A stretch of 48,046 bases of DNA from an uncultured Pseudomonadota bacterium (GCA_902494875.1 CABUUO010000011.1:1-48046); one strand, 5' to 3'. Shown: positions 1 to 9,135, numbered from the stretch's first letter. Numbers and translations are program-made. Notes: a model not told the origin generated them from the letters alone.

Positions 1-119
1 CCTTCTTCTGCCAATACTTTTGTAATTGCTGCCGTCAAGGTCGTCTTGCCGTGGTCTACGTGACCGATCGTGCCTATGTTGCAGTGCGGTTTGCTCCGCT
101 CAAATTTCTCTTTTGCCAT
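1..119 (-). CDS. tuf: Elongation factor Tu, N-terminal fragment (runs off window)
   Basis: The minus strand from 119 translates to the start of EF-Tu, the GTPase that carries aminoacyl-tRNA to the ribosome. The first residues MAKEKFERSKPHCNIGTIGH are visible, followed by the G1/P-loop GHVDHGKTT and TLTAAITKVLAEE. Only about 39 residues are inside the window; the remainder lies to the left. An AGGA about 7 nt upstream supports the start. It lies downstream of tRNA-Tyr and tRNA-Gly on the same strand, the classic tufB-type arrangement in proteobacteria, so the tRNAs and tuf are probably co-transcribed. Whether a second tuf copy exists cannot be told from here. Confidence 0.97.
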   Translation of the reverse strand, partial: MAKEKFERSKPHCNIGTIGHVDHGKTTLTAAITKVLAEE

Positions 120-176
120 ATTAAAAATCCTAATTGTTTATGTTGTTGAACATTTTCTGATATAAGGGGAAATTTT

Positions 177-250
177 TGGAGCGGGTGAGGGGAATCGAAC
201 CCCCGTCATAAGCTTGGAAGGCTTCTGCTCTACCATTGAGCTACACCCGC
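177..250 (-). tRNA. tRNA-Gly (anticodon TCC)
   Basis: The minus strand folds as a full tRNA. The acceptor arms GCGGGTG/CACCCGC pair, the D-arm GCTC/GAGC and the T-arm GGGGG-TTCGATT-CCCCT are present, and TCCA closes the 3' end (CCA encoded). The anticodon loop CTTCCAA gives TCC. It sits between tRNA-Tyr and tuf. Confidence 0.97.
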
Positions 251-290
251 TTAAATTGCCTCTTAATCGAGAGTAAACCGGAAATCTGAA

Positions 291-376
291 TGGTGGAGGG
301 GGATGGATTCGAACCATCGTAGACGAAAGTCGACGGATTTACAGTCCGTTGCATTTGACCGCTCTGCCACCCCTCC
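291..376 (-). tRNA. tRNA-Tyr (anticodon GTA)
   Basis: The minus strand shows a type II tRNA of 86 nt. The acceptor GGAGGGG pairs with CCCCTCC, followed by the discriminator and CCA. The loop ACTGTAAATCC gives anticodon GTA, and the long variable arm (CGACTTTCGTC region) is as expected for bacterial tRNA-Tyr. It is the first gene of the tRNA-Tyr/tRNA-Gly/tuf unit. Confidence 0.97.
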
Positions 377-430
377 ATTTTGCAAATTTCAGGAGTGAGG
401 AACATTCCTCTTTGATATTCACTAACACGC

Positions 431-459
431 AACTAACCGTATTTTGCCGACTTTGTCAA
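431..459 (-). promoter_or_regulatory. Candidate sigma-70 promoter for tRNA-Tyr/tRNA-Gly/tuf
   Basis: On the minus strand a perfect TTGACA -35 (454-459) is followed after 17 nt by TTAGTT (431-436), upstream of tRNA-Tyr. The -10 match is weak, so the placement is tentative. Confidence 0.4.
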
Positions 460-583
460 CACATTTTTTACCGGACTTCGAAAATATTTTCATCTTGTGA
501 ATAAATAATACGGCGCTTTTTATCCTTTTCTTAACTCCGCTCCGGCTAATATGAACCACAAAACAACAATTTGGAGAAAAACG

Positions 584-1471
584 ATGTCTGCGTTGGCACT
601 TACCGAAAAAAGAAATCCCGAAACAATCAATATTGATCTGATGGATTCTTATCAGATTGCCCGAACCTTAAATCACGAAGACCAAAAAGTTGCCCTTGCC
701 GTCGAAAAAACGCTGCCTCAAATCGGCGAAGCCATTGAAGCTATTGCCCAAGCCTTCAAAAGAGGCGGCCGCCTGGCTTACTTCGGAGCCGGAACCAGCG
801 GACGCTTAGGGGTCCTGGACGCTTCGGAATGCTGGCCCACTTTCGGTGTGGAACACGGTATGGTCAACGGTTACATCGCCGGCGGCGACCGGGCTCTACG
901 TTATTCTGTTGAAAATTCGGAAGACAGCGCCGAACTCGGCTTGCAAGATCTTGCCTCTTTTGCACCGACGCCCGACGACGTCGTTGTCGGCATTTCGGCC
1001 AACGGCGGTCCCCGTTATGTACTTGCCGTGCTGGAACAGGCGCAAAAATGCGGCAGCAAAACCATCGGCATCAGTTCCAATCCGGAAGCCAAACTCCAAA
1101 AATTCTCCGACATTTTCATCAATCCGATAGTTGGAGAAGAACCCATCGCCGGTTCCTCACGAATGAAATCGGGCACCGCGCAGAAAATGATTCTCAACAT
1201 GCTCTCCACCGGCGCCATGATTCGCATCGGCAAAACCTATCAAAACTACATGATCGATGTCAGAATGATGAATGAGAAACTGGTTGAACGCGGTTGCCGC
1301 ATCGTTGCCGACATTGCACAAGTTTCCGTTGAAGAAGCTGCCAAATACCTTGAAGCCGGCGGTCAAAGCGTAAAAACAGCCTGCGTTATGGCCGTCAAAA
1401 AAATCAGCCGGGAAGAAGCCGAAAAGAAACTGGCAGAAACCGGGGGCATTCTGCGGCGCGTCATTGGCTGA
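584..1471 (+). CDS. murQ: N-acetylmuramic acid 6-phosphate etherase
   Basis: MurQ cleaves the D-lactyl ether of MurNAc-6-phosphate to give GlcNAc-6-phosphate and lactate in cytoplasmic peptidoglycan recycling. The 295-residue product carries the SIS-domain family hallmarks: YFGAGTSGRLGVLDASE (about residues 66-82, including the catalytic-region glutamate of the DASE motif), a second acidic cluster VENSED near 109-114, and EEPIAGSSRMKSGTAQK. An in-frame ATG lies upstream at 551, but GGAG at 573-576, 7 nt before the ATG at 584, fixes the likelier start at MSALALTEK. The length fits the family (about 300 aa). No anhMurNAc kinase (anmK) or PTS gene is next to it, so its partners must be elsewhere. 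rlmB follows after 85 nt. Confidence 0.95.
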   Translation: MSALALTEKRNPETINIDLMDSYQIARTLNHEDQKVALAVEKTLPQIGEAIEAIAQAFKRGGRLAYFGAGTSGRLGVLDASECWPTFGVEHGMVNGYIAGGDRALRYSVENSEDSAELGLQDLASFAPTPDDVVVGISANGGPRYVLAVLEQAQKCGSKTIGISSNPEAKLQKFSDIFINPIVGEEPIAGSSRMKSGTAQKMILNMLSTGAMIRIGKTYQNYMIDVRMMNEKLVERGCRIVADIAQVSVEEAAKYLEAGGQSVKTACVMAVKKISREEAEKKLAETGGILRRVIG

Positions 1472-1556
1472 AGCGCTGCAGCACCGGAAGTTTAAGTAGA
1501 AAATTAACATTTTTGCGCTACAATAAGCGCCATATTGCAATATTTAAGGAAATGAC

Positions 1557-2321
1557 ATGTCAAAAAACCGCAGCAAACCCGCGCCCTCATCATCCGGCCC
1601 GCTGATTTTATACGGCCGCCATCCGGTTATGGCTGCTGTCTGCAACCGCCGACGTAAAATAAATAAAATTCTGTGCACCAAAGAAAACTTTGAGGAAATA
1701 CGGAACGCCTGCCTCAAAAATGACCTCAGCCCTGGAATTGTCAATATGGTCGATAAAAAGGAAATAGACCGCATCCTTCCGCGGGAAGCCGTTCATCAGG
1801 GCTTGGCCGCCTATTGCCAGGAACTGGAAGAATATACGCTCGACGAAATATGCATCATTGCCGACGAACTGCCGCGCTGCCATGTTCTGATTCTGGATCA
1901 GGTGACGGACCCTCAAAACATCGGCGCCATTATCCGCTCTTGCGTGGCATTCGACACTCTGGCGCTCATTTTGCAGGACAAAAACGCTCCGCTTGAAACC
2001 GGCGCCATGGCCAAAGCCTCGGCCGGAACCATAGAGCACTTGCGCATCTGCCGGGTTACCAACCTTTCCCGCGCCATCAACCAGCTCAAAGACGCAGGCT
2101 TCTGGACCATCGGCATGGACGGCTATGCTCAAAATTATATCGATTCGATTGATAAATCTGGCAAAATCGCCATTGTTATGGGTTCTGAAGGCAAAGGAAT
2201 GCGGCGCCTGGTGGAGGAAGCCTGCGATTCGACCGTAAAACTGCCTATTTCCGAAAAAGTGGAAAGCCTTAACGTTTCAACCGCGGCAGCCATTGCCCTA
2301 TATGAAATAAACAAAGGATAA
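1557..2321 (+). CDS. rlmB: 23S rRNA 2'-O-ribose methyltransferase, TrmH/SPOUT family (RlmB-like)
   Basis: A SpoU/TrmH-family enzyme that should 2'-O-methylate a ribose of 23S rRNA (G2251 in E. coli RlmB) using S-adenosylmethionine. All three family motifs of the knotted domain are present: NIGAIIRS (121-128), GSEGKGM (209-215) and SLNVSTAAAI (237-246). The N-terminal ~90 residues, beginning with LYGRHPVMAAV, form the small substrate-binding domain. AAGG about 7 nt before the ATG supports the start. The 254-aa length fits RlmB (about 245). Other TrmH-family members such as TrmL are shorter and lack the N-terminal domain, so RlmB is preferred. Confidence 0.9.
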   Translation: MSKNRSKPAPSSSGPLILYGRHPVMAAVCNRRRKINKILCTKENFEEIRNACLKNDLSPGIVNMVDKKEIDRILPREAVHQGLAAYCQELEEYTLDEICIIADELPRCHVLILDQVTDPQNIGAIIRSCVAFDTLALILQDKNAPLETGAMAKASAGTIEHLRICRVTNLSRAINQLKDAGFWTIGMDGYAQNYIDSIDKSGKIAIVMGSEGKGMRRLVEEACDSTVKLPISEKVESLNVSTAAAIALYEINKG

Positions 2322-2325
2322 GCGC

Positions 2326-3288
2326 ATGTATTTAATGACAATGCGTACCAAAATCATTTTGCTGATCATTGCCGTCATCACGGCTCTGGCCACAATTTTC
2401 GCAGCGGCCTATCAGCCCAAACGCGTTGAAACAATCGGCAATCCGCTTGTAAAAATAAAGGCTCGGTTGCCCTTGGGCGATTCTGACGCCGCTTTTGGCA
2501 ATGCGGTCCGCAAAGGATTTGATGCCATGCTTCGTCAGGCTGTTCAGTCTTCAACCAGATACAGATACGAACTCGTTTATGAAAACGACGCCGAATCTGC
2601 CGACGGCGACTCTCATGAGGTTGTAATGTCGGTTGAACTGGCTCCGGCCCCTCAGATCATTCTGAAACTGCCGGATATGGCCGTCCGTTCTTATACGTTT
2701 CATACGCCCTACGGCAATGCCGTTGAAAAACTCATTGACGACCTTCCCCCGCGCAACGCCAAGAACATCGGATTAATCATTCAGGCCACCGGAAACTATC
2801 GTGAATTGGCGGCATTGCTCAAAGAAAAAATTCCTGAACAATATTCCCTTACCGGCGCCGTATTTCACGACGGCCAGCAGAATTTCAGCAATATCATCAA
2901 TATGCTGCGCAATAACGATACCGACCTTTTTGTTATCAGCGGCTCGCCGGCCGGTGCCGACAAACTGATTGAGCAACTGCACCGCAACGGCATCAGCAAC
3001 TATCAGATCACCTCTCTCTTTACTGCCGACTTAAGCTCTGACATTTCTCTGTATGAAAACATGCGCTACATCGGCAGCCGAACCGGTCCCCAGAGTTCCG
3101 GACTGGCATTTGAAGCCCTGCGCCGGCTGATTCTTGCCTGTGAAAACTCTTATGTAAAAGATTCTCCGCCCGACTGGAAAAAAGCGGCGGCCTATCTTGA
3201 CGGCAAAGCCTCTGCGCCCGGAGAATTCCATATTCCCGCCGTCGTAAAAAATGTCAGAAACGGCAGCATCTCAGTCATAACGGATTAA
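2326..3288 (+). CDS. Periplasmic binding protein-like (type I fold) protein, exported or membrane-anchored
   Basis: A 320-aa protein with an N-terminal hydrophobic segment (about residues 8-27, ending AAAY) that looks like a signal peptide or anchor. The body resembles the type I periplasmic-binding fold of branched-chain amino acid receptors (Peripla_BP_6). Features are the NIGLIIQATGNYRELAALLKE strand-helix unit, a DLFVISGSPAGADKLIEQL unit, and IGSRTGPQSSGLAFEALRRL near the end. It starts 4 nt after rlmB and ends 5 nt before an ABC ATPase, so it probably works with that exporter-type ABC system, although such systems usually have no binding protein. AAGG 8 nt upstream supports the ATG at 2326. 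The ligand is unknown. Confidence 0.6.
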   Translation: MYLMTMRTKIILLIIAVITALATIFAAAYQPKRVETIGNPLVKIKARLPLGDSDAAFGNAVRKGFDAMLRQAVQSSTRYRYELVYENDAESADGDSHEVVMSVELAPAPQIILKLPDMAVRSYTFHTPYGNAVEKLIDDLPPRNAKNIGLIIQATGNYRELAALLKEKIPEQYSLTGAVFHDGQQNFSNIINMLRNNDTDLFVISGSPAGADKLIEQLHRNGISNYQITSLFTADLSSDISLYENMRYIGSRTGPQSSGLAFEALRRLILACENSYVKDSPPDWKKAAAYLDGKASAPGEFHIPAVVKNVRNGSISVITD

Positions 3289-3293
3289 AAAAA

Positions 3294-4031
3294 ATGCACA
3301 CCACGCTTTCCATAAAAAACCTGACAAAAACTTTCGGAGGCATCGACGCGGTAAAAGACGTCAGTTTCAAAGCCCAAACCGGAGAAATCATTGCTCTGCT
3401 GGGACCGAACGGTGCCGGCAAATCAACCCTGATGAATATGATTACCGGTTATCTGGCGCCGACTTCCGGCGAAATAGAAGTTCTGGGAAAAAACATTTCT
3501 CAGGATGCCTTGTTTGCCAAAAAAAACATCGGTTTTTTACCCGAAGGGGCTCCGTTGTACCCCGATATGAAAGTAAAAACCTTTTTAAACTATATGGCTG
3601 AACTCCGCGGACTGAAAGGCTCGTCAAAAAAACAGCGGCTTGAAGAAGTTGCCCAAATTGCTAAAATCACAGAAATCATGGATCAGAAAATCGAAACGCT
3701 GTCCAAAGGTTACCTGCGCCGTGCCGGCTTTGCCCAAAGCATCATTTCCGATCCCGAAATCCTACTTCTTGACGAACCGACTGACGGTCTTGATCCCAAT
3801 CAGAAAGAACACATGCGCCGCCTGATTGCCGATATGAAGAAAAACAAAACCGTCTTGATCTCGACTCATCTCTTGGACGAAGCAGAATCAATCGCCACCA
3901 GAATAATTTTGATTAACCGCGGGCAAATACTGGTAGACGGCACTTTAAAGGATATTTTGTTCAAGGCCGGTGCCGACAATCTGGAAAAAGCTTTTTCAAC
4001 CCTGACCTGTCCGGAGAAAAACGATGCATAA
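3294..4031 (+). CDS. ABC transporter ATP-binding protein, GldA/NatA type
   Basis: The cytoplasmic ATPase of an ABC-2 type transporter. The 245-aa product has Walker A GPNGAGKST (37-45), a signature motif of the GldA-like form LSKGYLRRAGFAQ (from 136), Walker B LLLDEP (157-162) and the H-loop histidine in STHLLDEAES (192). Instead of the usual glutamine it has the FLPEGAPLY Q-loop segment typical of gliding-associated and related ABC-2 ATPases. It overlaps the next gene by 8 nt and so is translationally coupled to the permease fusion. The start has only a poor ribosome site (A-rich), consistent with coupling to the gene before it. The substrate is not known. Confidence 0.88.
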   Translation: MHTTLSIKNLTKTFGGIDAVKDVSFKAQTGEIIALLGPNGAGKSTLMNMITGYLAPTSGEIEVLGKNISQDALFAKKNIGFLPEGAPLYPDMKVKTFLNYMAELRGLKGSSKKQRLEEVAQIAKITEIMDQKIETLSKGYLRRAGFAQSIISDPEILLLDEPTDGLDPNQKEHMRRLIADMKKNKTVLISTHLLDEAESIATRIILINRGQILVDGTLKDILFKAGADNLEKAFSTLTCPEKNDA

Positions 4032-7000
4032 TCTGCGAACCGTAATCAAAAACGAATTAATCCGCTATTTTATTTCTCCGCTGGCTTATGTTTATCTGGT
4101 CGCATTTTTGGTTCTGAACGCCTCCTTTGCCATCTACTTCGGACACTTTTTTGACCTCGGCCGGGCGGATCTTCTGTCCATGTTTGCTTATCAGCCATGG
4201 CTTTACCTGCTTTTTTTGCCGGGCATTTCAATGCGTCTCTGGTCAGAAGAATTTCGCTCCAAAACCATCGTTCAGATTATGACCATGCCGGTCTCCACCA
4301 CGGCTTTGGTCTGGGGCAAATTTTTCGCCTCTTGGATATTCTGCGCTCTGGCACTGTTCCTGACCTTTCCGTTTTGGATTACGGTAAACCTGCTGGGCAC
4401 GCCCGACAATGCCGTCATTGCCGTCGGCTATCTCGGCAGTTTGGTTCTGGCCGGATGTATGCTCGCCATATCCCAAACCATGTCTGCCCTGACCAAAAAC
4501 CAGGTCATTGCCCTTGTTTTATCAGTTATCGCCAATATTTTGTTCATGTTAAGCGGATTGGAATATGTCCTGTCGTTTTTCAGGCTTTTTGCACCGGTTT
4601 CCATCATCGACATGATTGCCTCCTTCAGCTTTATCACCCATTTTGACACCATAGCACGAGGATTGGTCGAACTGCGGGACATAATCTTTTTCGCCTCGGT
4701 AATCCTGTTGTTCAACATCACCACTATCATTATTGTCAGCTTTCGCACTGCCGGAACTTCAATATTTTTAAAATCTTCGGAACGCGGCTATTATATTGCG
4801 GTTTTTATTCTGGCTCTAATCGGCTTTGTCGGATTAAACCTGCTGGCCAACAATTTCACGCGTTCCTTCCAATATGATTTTACCGAAGAAAAAATCTTCA
4901 CGCTGACTGATTCGACCCGTAAAATTCTAAAAGAACTCCCCGAACCGCTGACCGTAAAACTGTACTACTCTCCCGAACTCGGCCGACGCAATCCCCAATA
5001 CCGCCTGATGTTTGACCGGGTTCGACTGTTGCTCCGCCAATACGGCGTCCTTGCCCAAGGCAAGCTCAACTATGCCGTTTATAACCCCGAACCTTTCAGT
5101 CAATATGAAGACCGAGCCCTGTCCCGCGGTCTGAAAGCCGTCCCGCTGATAGACAATAATCAGCCGGCTTATTTTGGCCTGACCATCAGCAACAGTGTCG
5201 ACGAATATTCTGACATTCCGTTTCTGGCTTTAGAACGCGAACAGCTTTTGGAACAGGATTTAACCGAAGCCATTTACCGCCTCAATCACCGCAAAGAGGA
5301 CATCGGCGTCATTTCGACGCTTCCCGTCTTTGGAACCGTGGTTGAAAACGTCGCCACCTCCAAATGGGAAATCATCAATCAGCTGGAAAAGCTCTACAAC
5401 CTCAAAGCTATCGACAAGGCCGAACAAATATCTTCAAAACTCAAAGCTCTGATTATCATCCACCCCCGCGACTTTTCCGAAGATATGGTTACGGCCGTTC
5501 GCAACTACAGCCTGAATGGAGGCAAGGTTTTGTTGTTTGCAGACATCGCTGCCGATTCTCTTCGCATCGGAGCGCCGGTAGCCGAAGGTTTCAAAGTTTC
5601 CGACCTCAAAGGCCTTGACCGGGATTGGGGTTTCAAATTCCAATCCGGACTGGCAATTGCCGATCTGGACAATTCACTGACCGTCAATGCCGGCAGTAAC
5701 GCCTCTTCCCCAAACTATACGCAGGACCTGCTGCAGTTTTACCTCAATTATGATGAAATAAACCATATGGCGCCGGAAACCCGGTTGTTAAAAAAAATGC
5801 TGGTCAGCAGCGTCTCTATCATCAGCCCCGAACCTGACGCGCAAACCGTTTTCATTCCTTTGTTGGTTTCAAGCTCCAATTCTGCGGCTGTCAATGCGCA
5901 ATGGGCTCAGGAAGCCTACGACCCGGGCTCCCTGCTCAGTCGTTTCAAAAAAGACGATTATACCAAAGTTATTGCCGCCAGAATTATCAGTAAAGATCCG
6001 GCAGCGCCTTTTGATGTCATCGCTGTCGCCGACACCGACATTCTTTATGACAGTTTCTGGGCTGCAACCATCAGCCTTCAGGACGGAAATCTGATTGTTC
6101 CGATTTTTGATAATGCCAACTTTGTCCTCAATGCGCTTGAAAGCCTCATCGGTGGAGAAAACCTTATTGAACTGCGCGGAAAATCAGCCAAAACCAGAAG
6201 CTTTGGCATAATTGAAAAACTTCGTCGCAGCGGCCGACAGGAATTCAAAATCAAAGAAAGAGAAATCTACGACCGCATTGCCAAAACTAAAGAAGGAATC
6301 AAAGAAATCTGGAACAAAAAAGAATTCGAAGGCCGGGAAAACTTCACTCCCGACGAACTCTCCGTTATTGCCAAAATCCGCCGGCAGCTTGATACCGAAC
6401 GGCTTAAGCTGCGCGACATCAGAAGCGGTATGAATGATAAAATAGACAGCGTTGACGGCTGGGTAAAATTTGTCAACATATACGCCATTCCGCTGCTTAT
6501 CGTTTTAAGCCTGGGTTTGCTTTCCTTCATAAGGAAGCCCGGCCCCCACCGCGGAAAGGCCAGCCTTAAAATTTTTTATACCCGCCAGATGCTCTGGGTT
6601 TCTTTGGGCGCTTTTGCCCTGCTGTTGACCGGCGTTTTTTCGGGTTACGTTGTAAACCGCGGTGAAATCGACACCTATGAAGGCCAGCCTCTGCTTGAAA
6701 AACTTCCCCGGCAGATTAACGATGTCCAAAAAATCGTCATCACATCGCATGACCGGCAGCTGAATTTCTATAAACAGAACGGTCTGTGGAAACTCAAAGG
6801 CGAAGACCACCTGCTGGTACTTCAAGACCGTATGCGCAGCTTTTTAAGCGCCCTGCTTGAGGCCAGATTTTACGAAAAAAAATCCGACAAAGCCGAAAAC
6901 CTGAGCCGTTTCGGATTGCAGCCGGTCGGTGCGGAAAACTCGCCCAACATCAGAATTGAACTCCAAAACGAAAAAGGCCAGACACTTCAAAGTCTGGAAG

Positions 7001-7503
7001 TCGGAAAATATGACATTGAAATCGGGCGCGGAACCAGAGCCGCCTATATCAAGTTTGACAACGAATTTCAGGTCTGGCTGGCCGCAATTGAACTCATTGA
7101 TCTTTCCGCGGATAAAACCGAATGGACTTTCAGCCGTTTGTGGGACCTGCGTTTTGGAAGATTTTTACTTTTTAACCACGACACCGATGTCGACAGGCTC
7201 GTTGATCTGGCAAAATATATGCTCAACGCCACGATTATCTCCGGCGTCAGCCAGCTTCCCGATGCGGAAGATCTGTTCACAGTTGACCTGCAGGTTGAGG
7301 GCAACGAAAAAATAAAACTTTCATTTTTGAAAAAAGATGATAAATACTTCGTACATTATGATTTCCTGACCGTGCCGAAAAATGCTTCGCTGAAACTTTT
7401 TGCCGACACCATGCAGGGAAACTACTACGAAATATCAAGACAGGATATGGAAAAGATAAAAAATGCCGTTAAACAAAAAGTATCTGACCAAAGAACAAAG
7501 TGA
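4024..7503 (+). CDS. ABC-2 permease fused to GldG-like (ABC_transp_aux) and DUF4340-like domains
   Basis: A 1159-aa membrane protein that appears to fuse three parts usually encoded separately. Residues 1-250 are a six-helix ABC-2 permease (SMRLWSEEFRSKTIVQ and MPVSTTALVWGK resemble GldF). From about 255 there is another helix and then a large extracytoplasmic GldG-like region beginning FDFTEEKIFTLTDST-like (here YDFTEEKIFTLTDST), ending with a helix near 825-845. After a linker and a helix near 860-880, residues ~885-1159 resemble DUF4340 (NDVQKIVITSHDRQLNFYKQ, NGLWKL). The partner ATPase is the overlapping gene upstream. The fused order makes a self-contained transporter half; its substrate is unknown. 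It overlaps the fieF-like gene by 41 nt. Confidence 0.8.
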   Translation: MHNLRTVIKNELIRYFISPLAYVYLVAFLVLNASFAIYFGHFFDLGRADLLSMFAYQPWLYLLFLPGISMRLWSEEFRSKTIVQIMTMPVSTTALVWGKFFASWIFCALALFLTFPFWITVNLLGTPDNAVIAVGYLGSLVLAGCMLAISQTMSALTKNQVIALVLSVIANILFMLSGLEYVLSFFRLFAPVSIIDMIASFSFITHFDTIARGLVELRDIIFFASVILLFNITTIIIVSFRTAGTSIFLKSSERGYYIAVFILALIGFVGLNLLANNFTRSFQYDFTEEKIFTLTDSTRKILKELPEPLTVKLYYSPELGRRNPQYRLMFDRVRLLLRQYGVLAQGKLNYAVYNPEPFSQYEDRALSRGLKAVPLIDNNQPAYFGLTISNSVDEYSDIPFLALEREQLLEQDLTEAIYRLNHRKEDIGVISTLPVFGTVVENVATSKWEIINQLEKLYNLKAIDKAEQISSKLKALIIIHPRDFSEDMVTAVRNYSLNGGKVLLFADIAADSLRIGAPVAEGFKVSDLKGLDRDWGFKFQSGLAIADLDNSLTVNAGSNASSPNYTQDLLQFYLNYDEINHMAPETRLLKKMLVSSVSIISPEPDAQTVFIPLLVSSSNSAAVNAQWAQEAYDPGSLLSRFKKDDYTKVIAARIISKDPAAPFDVIAVADTDILYDSFWAATISLQDGNLIVPIFDNANFVLNALESLIGGENLIELRGKSAKTRSFGIIEKLRRSGRQEFKIKEREIYDRIAKTKEGIKEIWNKKEFEGRENFTPDELSVIAKIRRQLDTERLKLRDIRSGMNDKIDSVDGWVKFVNIYAIPLLIVLSLGLLSFIRKPGPHRGKASLKIFYTRQMLWVSLGAFALLLTGVFSGYVVNRGEIDTYEGQPLLEKLPRQINDVQKIVITSHDRQLNFYKQNGLWKLKGEDHLLVLQDRMRSFLSALLEARFYEKKSDKAENLSRFGLQPVGAENSPNIRIELQNEKGQTLQSLEVGKYDIEIGRGTRAAYIKFDNEFQVWLAAIELIDLSADKTEWTFSRLWDLRFGRFLLFNHDTDVDRLVDLAKYMLNATIISGVSQLPDAEDLFTVDLQVEGNEKIKLSFLKKDDKYFVHYDFLTVPKNASLKLFADTMQGNYYEISRQDMEKIKNAVKQKVSDQRTK

Positions 7504-8407
7504 CCGCCTGAAAAAAAACGCAACCGCTGCCAGCGTTTCTCTTGCTGTCAGTCTCTGCCTGCTAAAAGCGTTCGGCGCGCTGTATACCGGTTCTCTGGCT
7601 GTTTTGTCGTCCATGATTGACAGCATAACCGATATATTTGCCTCCTCAGTTACCGTCATCGCCGTACGCTTTTCTTCTCTGCCGGAAAGCTACTATTATC
7701 GTTACGGCTACGGAAAAGCGGAATCTTTAAGCGCTTTGCTCCAGTCTGCATTCATCGCGGGTTCCGGCATTTTTATCCTTTATGACGGAATCAACCGTTT
7801 GTTTTATCCCCGGCCGATTGAACAGACAACCGTCGGTCTGATCATTATGGGGGTTAGCCTTATATCCACGCTGGCGCTCATCAGCTACCAGAAATACGTC
7901 ACCCGCATGACCGAATCCCAGGCCATCAGCGCCGACAGTGCTCACTATATGGTAGACGTTATGACCAACCTGTCCATCATAATCTCTCTGATTGTCGTCT
8001 CGGTTTTCAACATCAGCTGGTTCGACACCCTGACCGCACTCGGCGTATCGGGATATCTGCTCTACAACGCTTACAAAATTGCCGGCGACGCGGTAAAAAC
8101 CCTGATGGATGCCGAACTTGGCGACGACATTCGCCGCAACATCAAAAAAATCGTCATGGAATGTCCTTTTTCCAAAGGAATACACGATTTGCGCACCAGA
8201 GATCTGGGTGGACGCTACATGTTCGAATTTCATCTGGAACTGGACGGAGAGTTGTCTCTGGCCGCCGCGCATGACATGACCGAGCTGGTTGAAGACAACC
8301 TGCAGGACGAATATCCCAATTCGGTCATTATCATTCATCAGGATCCGGTCGGCATCAAAGAAGAACGTCTGGACAATAAAATTCGCAAACCCATAAAAAA
8401 ATCCTGA
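7463..8407 (+). CDS. fieF: Cation diffusion facilitator family transporter (FieF-like)
   Basis: A six-helix inner-membrane antiporter that exports divalent metals (Zn2+, Fe2+, Cd2+) in exchange for protons. The family's zinc site is intact: aspartates 53 and 57 in SSMIDSITDIFAS (helix 2), and H161 and D165 in SADSAHYMVDVMTN (helix 5), corresponding to D45/D49/H153/D157 of E. coli FieF. The C-terminal cytoplasmic metal-binding domain is also recognisable (IHDLRTRDLGGRYMFEFHLEL, then SVIIIHQDP). At 314 aa it is about FieF length (300). The start lies inside the upstream gene (41-nt overlap), with GGA 11 nt before the ATG. Its stop codon lies inside a terminator hairpin. Confidence 0.9.
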   Translation: MPLNKKYLTKEQSDRLKKNATAASVSLAVSLCLLKAFGALYTGSLAVLSSMIDSITDIFASSVTVIAVRFSSLPESYYYRYGYGKAESLSALLQSAFIAGSGIFILYDGINRLFYPRPIEQTTVGLIIMGVSLISTLALISYQKYVTRMTESQAISADSAHYMVDVMTNLSIIISLIVVSVFNISWFDTLTALGVSGYLLYNAYKIAGDAVKTLMDAELGDDIRRNIKKIVMECPFSKGIHDLRTRDLGGRYMFEFHLELDGELSLAAAHDMTELVEDNLQDEYPNSVIIIHQDPVGIKEERLDNKIRKPIKKS

Positions 8408-8431
8408 AGCCGCAAGTGCTTCAGGATTTTT
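8397..8431 (+). terminator. Rho-independent terminator overlapping the fieF stop codon
   Basis: A near-perfect 14-bp stem (AAAAATCCTGAAGC / GCTTCAGGATTTTT) with loop CGCAAGT. The TGA stop of the CDF gene (8405-8407) is inside the left arm. It is symmetrical enough to serve the convergent minus-strand gene that ends at 8452. Confidence 0.85.
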
Positions 8432-8451
8432 GACTAAACATCGGAAACTGG

Positions 8452-9135
8452 TCAGCGGAAGTTTTCCTCTATACAAAAGCAAAGACCGCCGATATTCTCT
8501 ATCAGGTCCCGGATCTCCCATTCCTGAATGATAACATCTCTGATTTCCCCATGGTGTTTTTTCAACAGTTTTTCTACGCGTACATAATCGGAAACATAAC
8601 CGTAATACATCAAAAGCAGTCGCAAAAACGCCGCGGCGATATCAGCGGCAAAATAGTTTTCCAGCGCCTCAAGCAGCAGCCCCTCTTCTGCCGAAATATC
8701 CAAAGAAGGGACATCAACTTTCGTCCGCAGCATTTTCAAATAATTCAACAGACATTCTGCCGATTGCTTAAGCTGCAAAGCTTTCTGTCCGGGCCAGGCT
8801 TCAAGATCGGCCTGTAGACTGAAGGTCATACTCTCGACAGTGTTGCAAAACACATGTTCGCGAAGCTGCCCAATTCCTGTTTTGCAAAGCATTTCATAAT
8901 ACCGGGCCGCCATTTCCTTACAATCCGAAACATTGGCAAAAACGGCATCTGCCTCTTTCTGAGTCTTGCATCTGTCAATGAACGCCGCTCCGACCAAAAT
9001 GTCGGAAAACAAATCCACCAGCGCCCCGAGTTCTTCTTCGCTCAAATTCTCTTCCAGTTCTCGTAACACGCCTGGTGAAAGCTGAATGCGGTTTAAAATA
9101 TCCCAAATCCGCAGTTTTAACTGATTTCTCTTCAT
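8452..9135 (-). CDS. Hypothetical protein, all-helical, 227 aa
   Basis: I do not recognise this family. The 227-residue protein is soluble, leucine- and glutamate-rich, and predicted almost wholly helical (for example LRELEENLSEEELGALVDLF and YVRVEKLLKKHHGEIRDVII). It has no signal peptide or clear catalytic motif. Six scattered cysteines are present. The ATG at 9135 has no good ribosome site; an A/T-rich leader precedes it. It is a single-gene unit: hppA's terminator lies just upstream and the fieF terminator is shared downstream. Normal codon usage for the window suggests a resident gene. Confidence 0.7.
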   Translation of the reverse strand: MKRNQLKLRIWDILNRIQLSPGVLRELEENLSEEELGALVDLFSDILVGAAFIDRCKTQKEADAVFANVSDCKEMAARYYEMLCKTGIGQLREHVFCNTVESMTFSLQADLEAWPGQKALQLKQSAECLLNYLKMLRTKVDVPSLDISAEEGLLLEALENYFAADIAAAFLRLLLMYYGYVSDYVRVEKLLKKHHGEIRDVIIQEWEIRDLIENIGGLCFCIEENFR

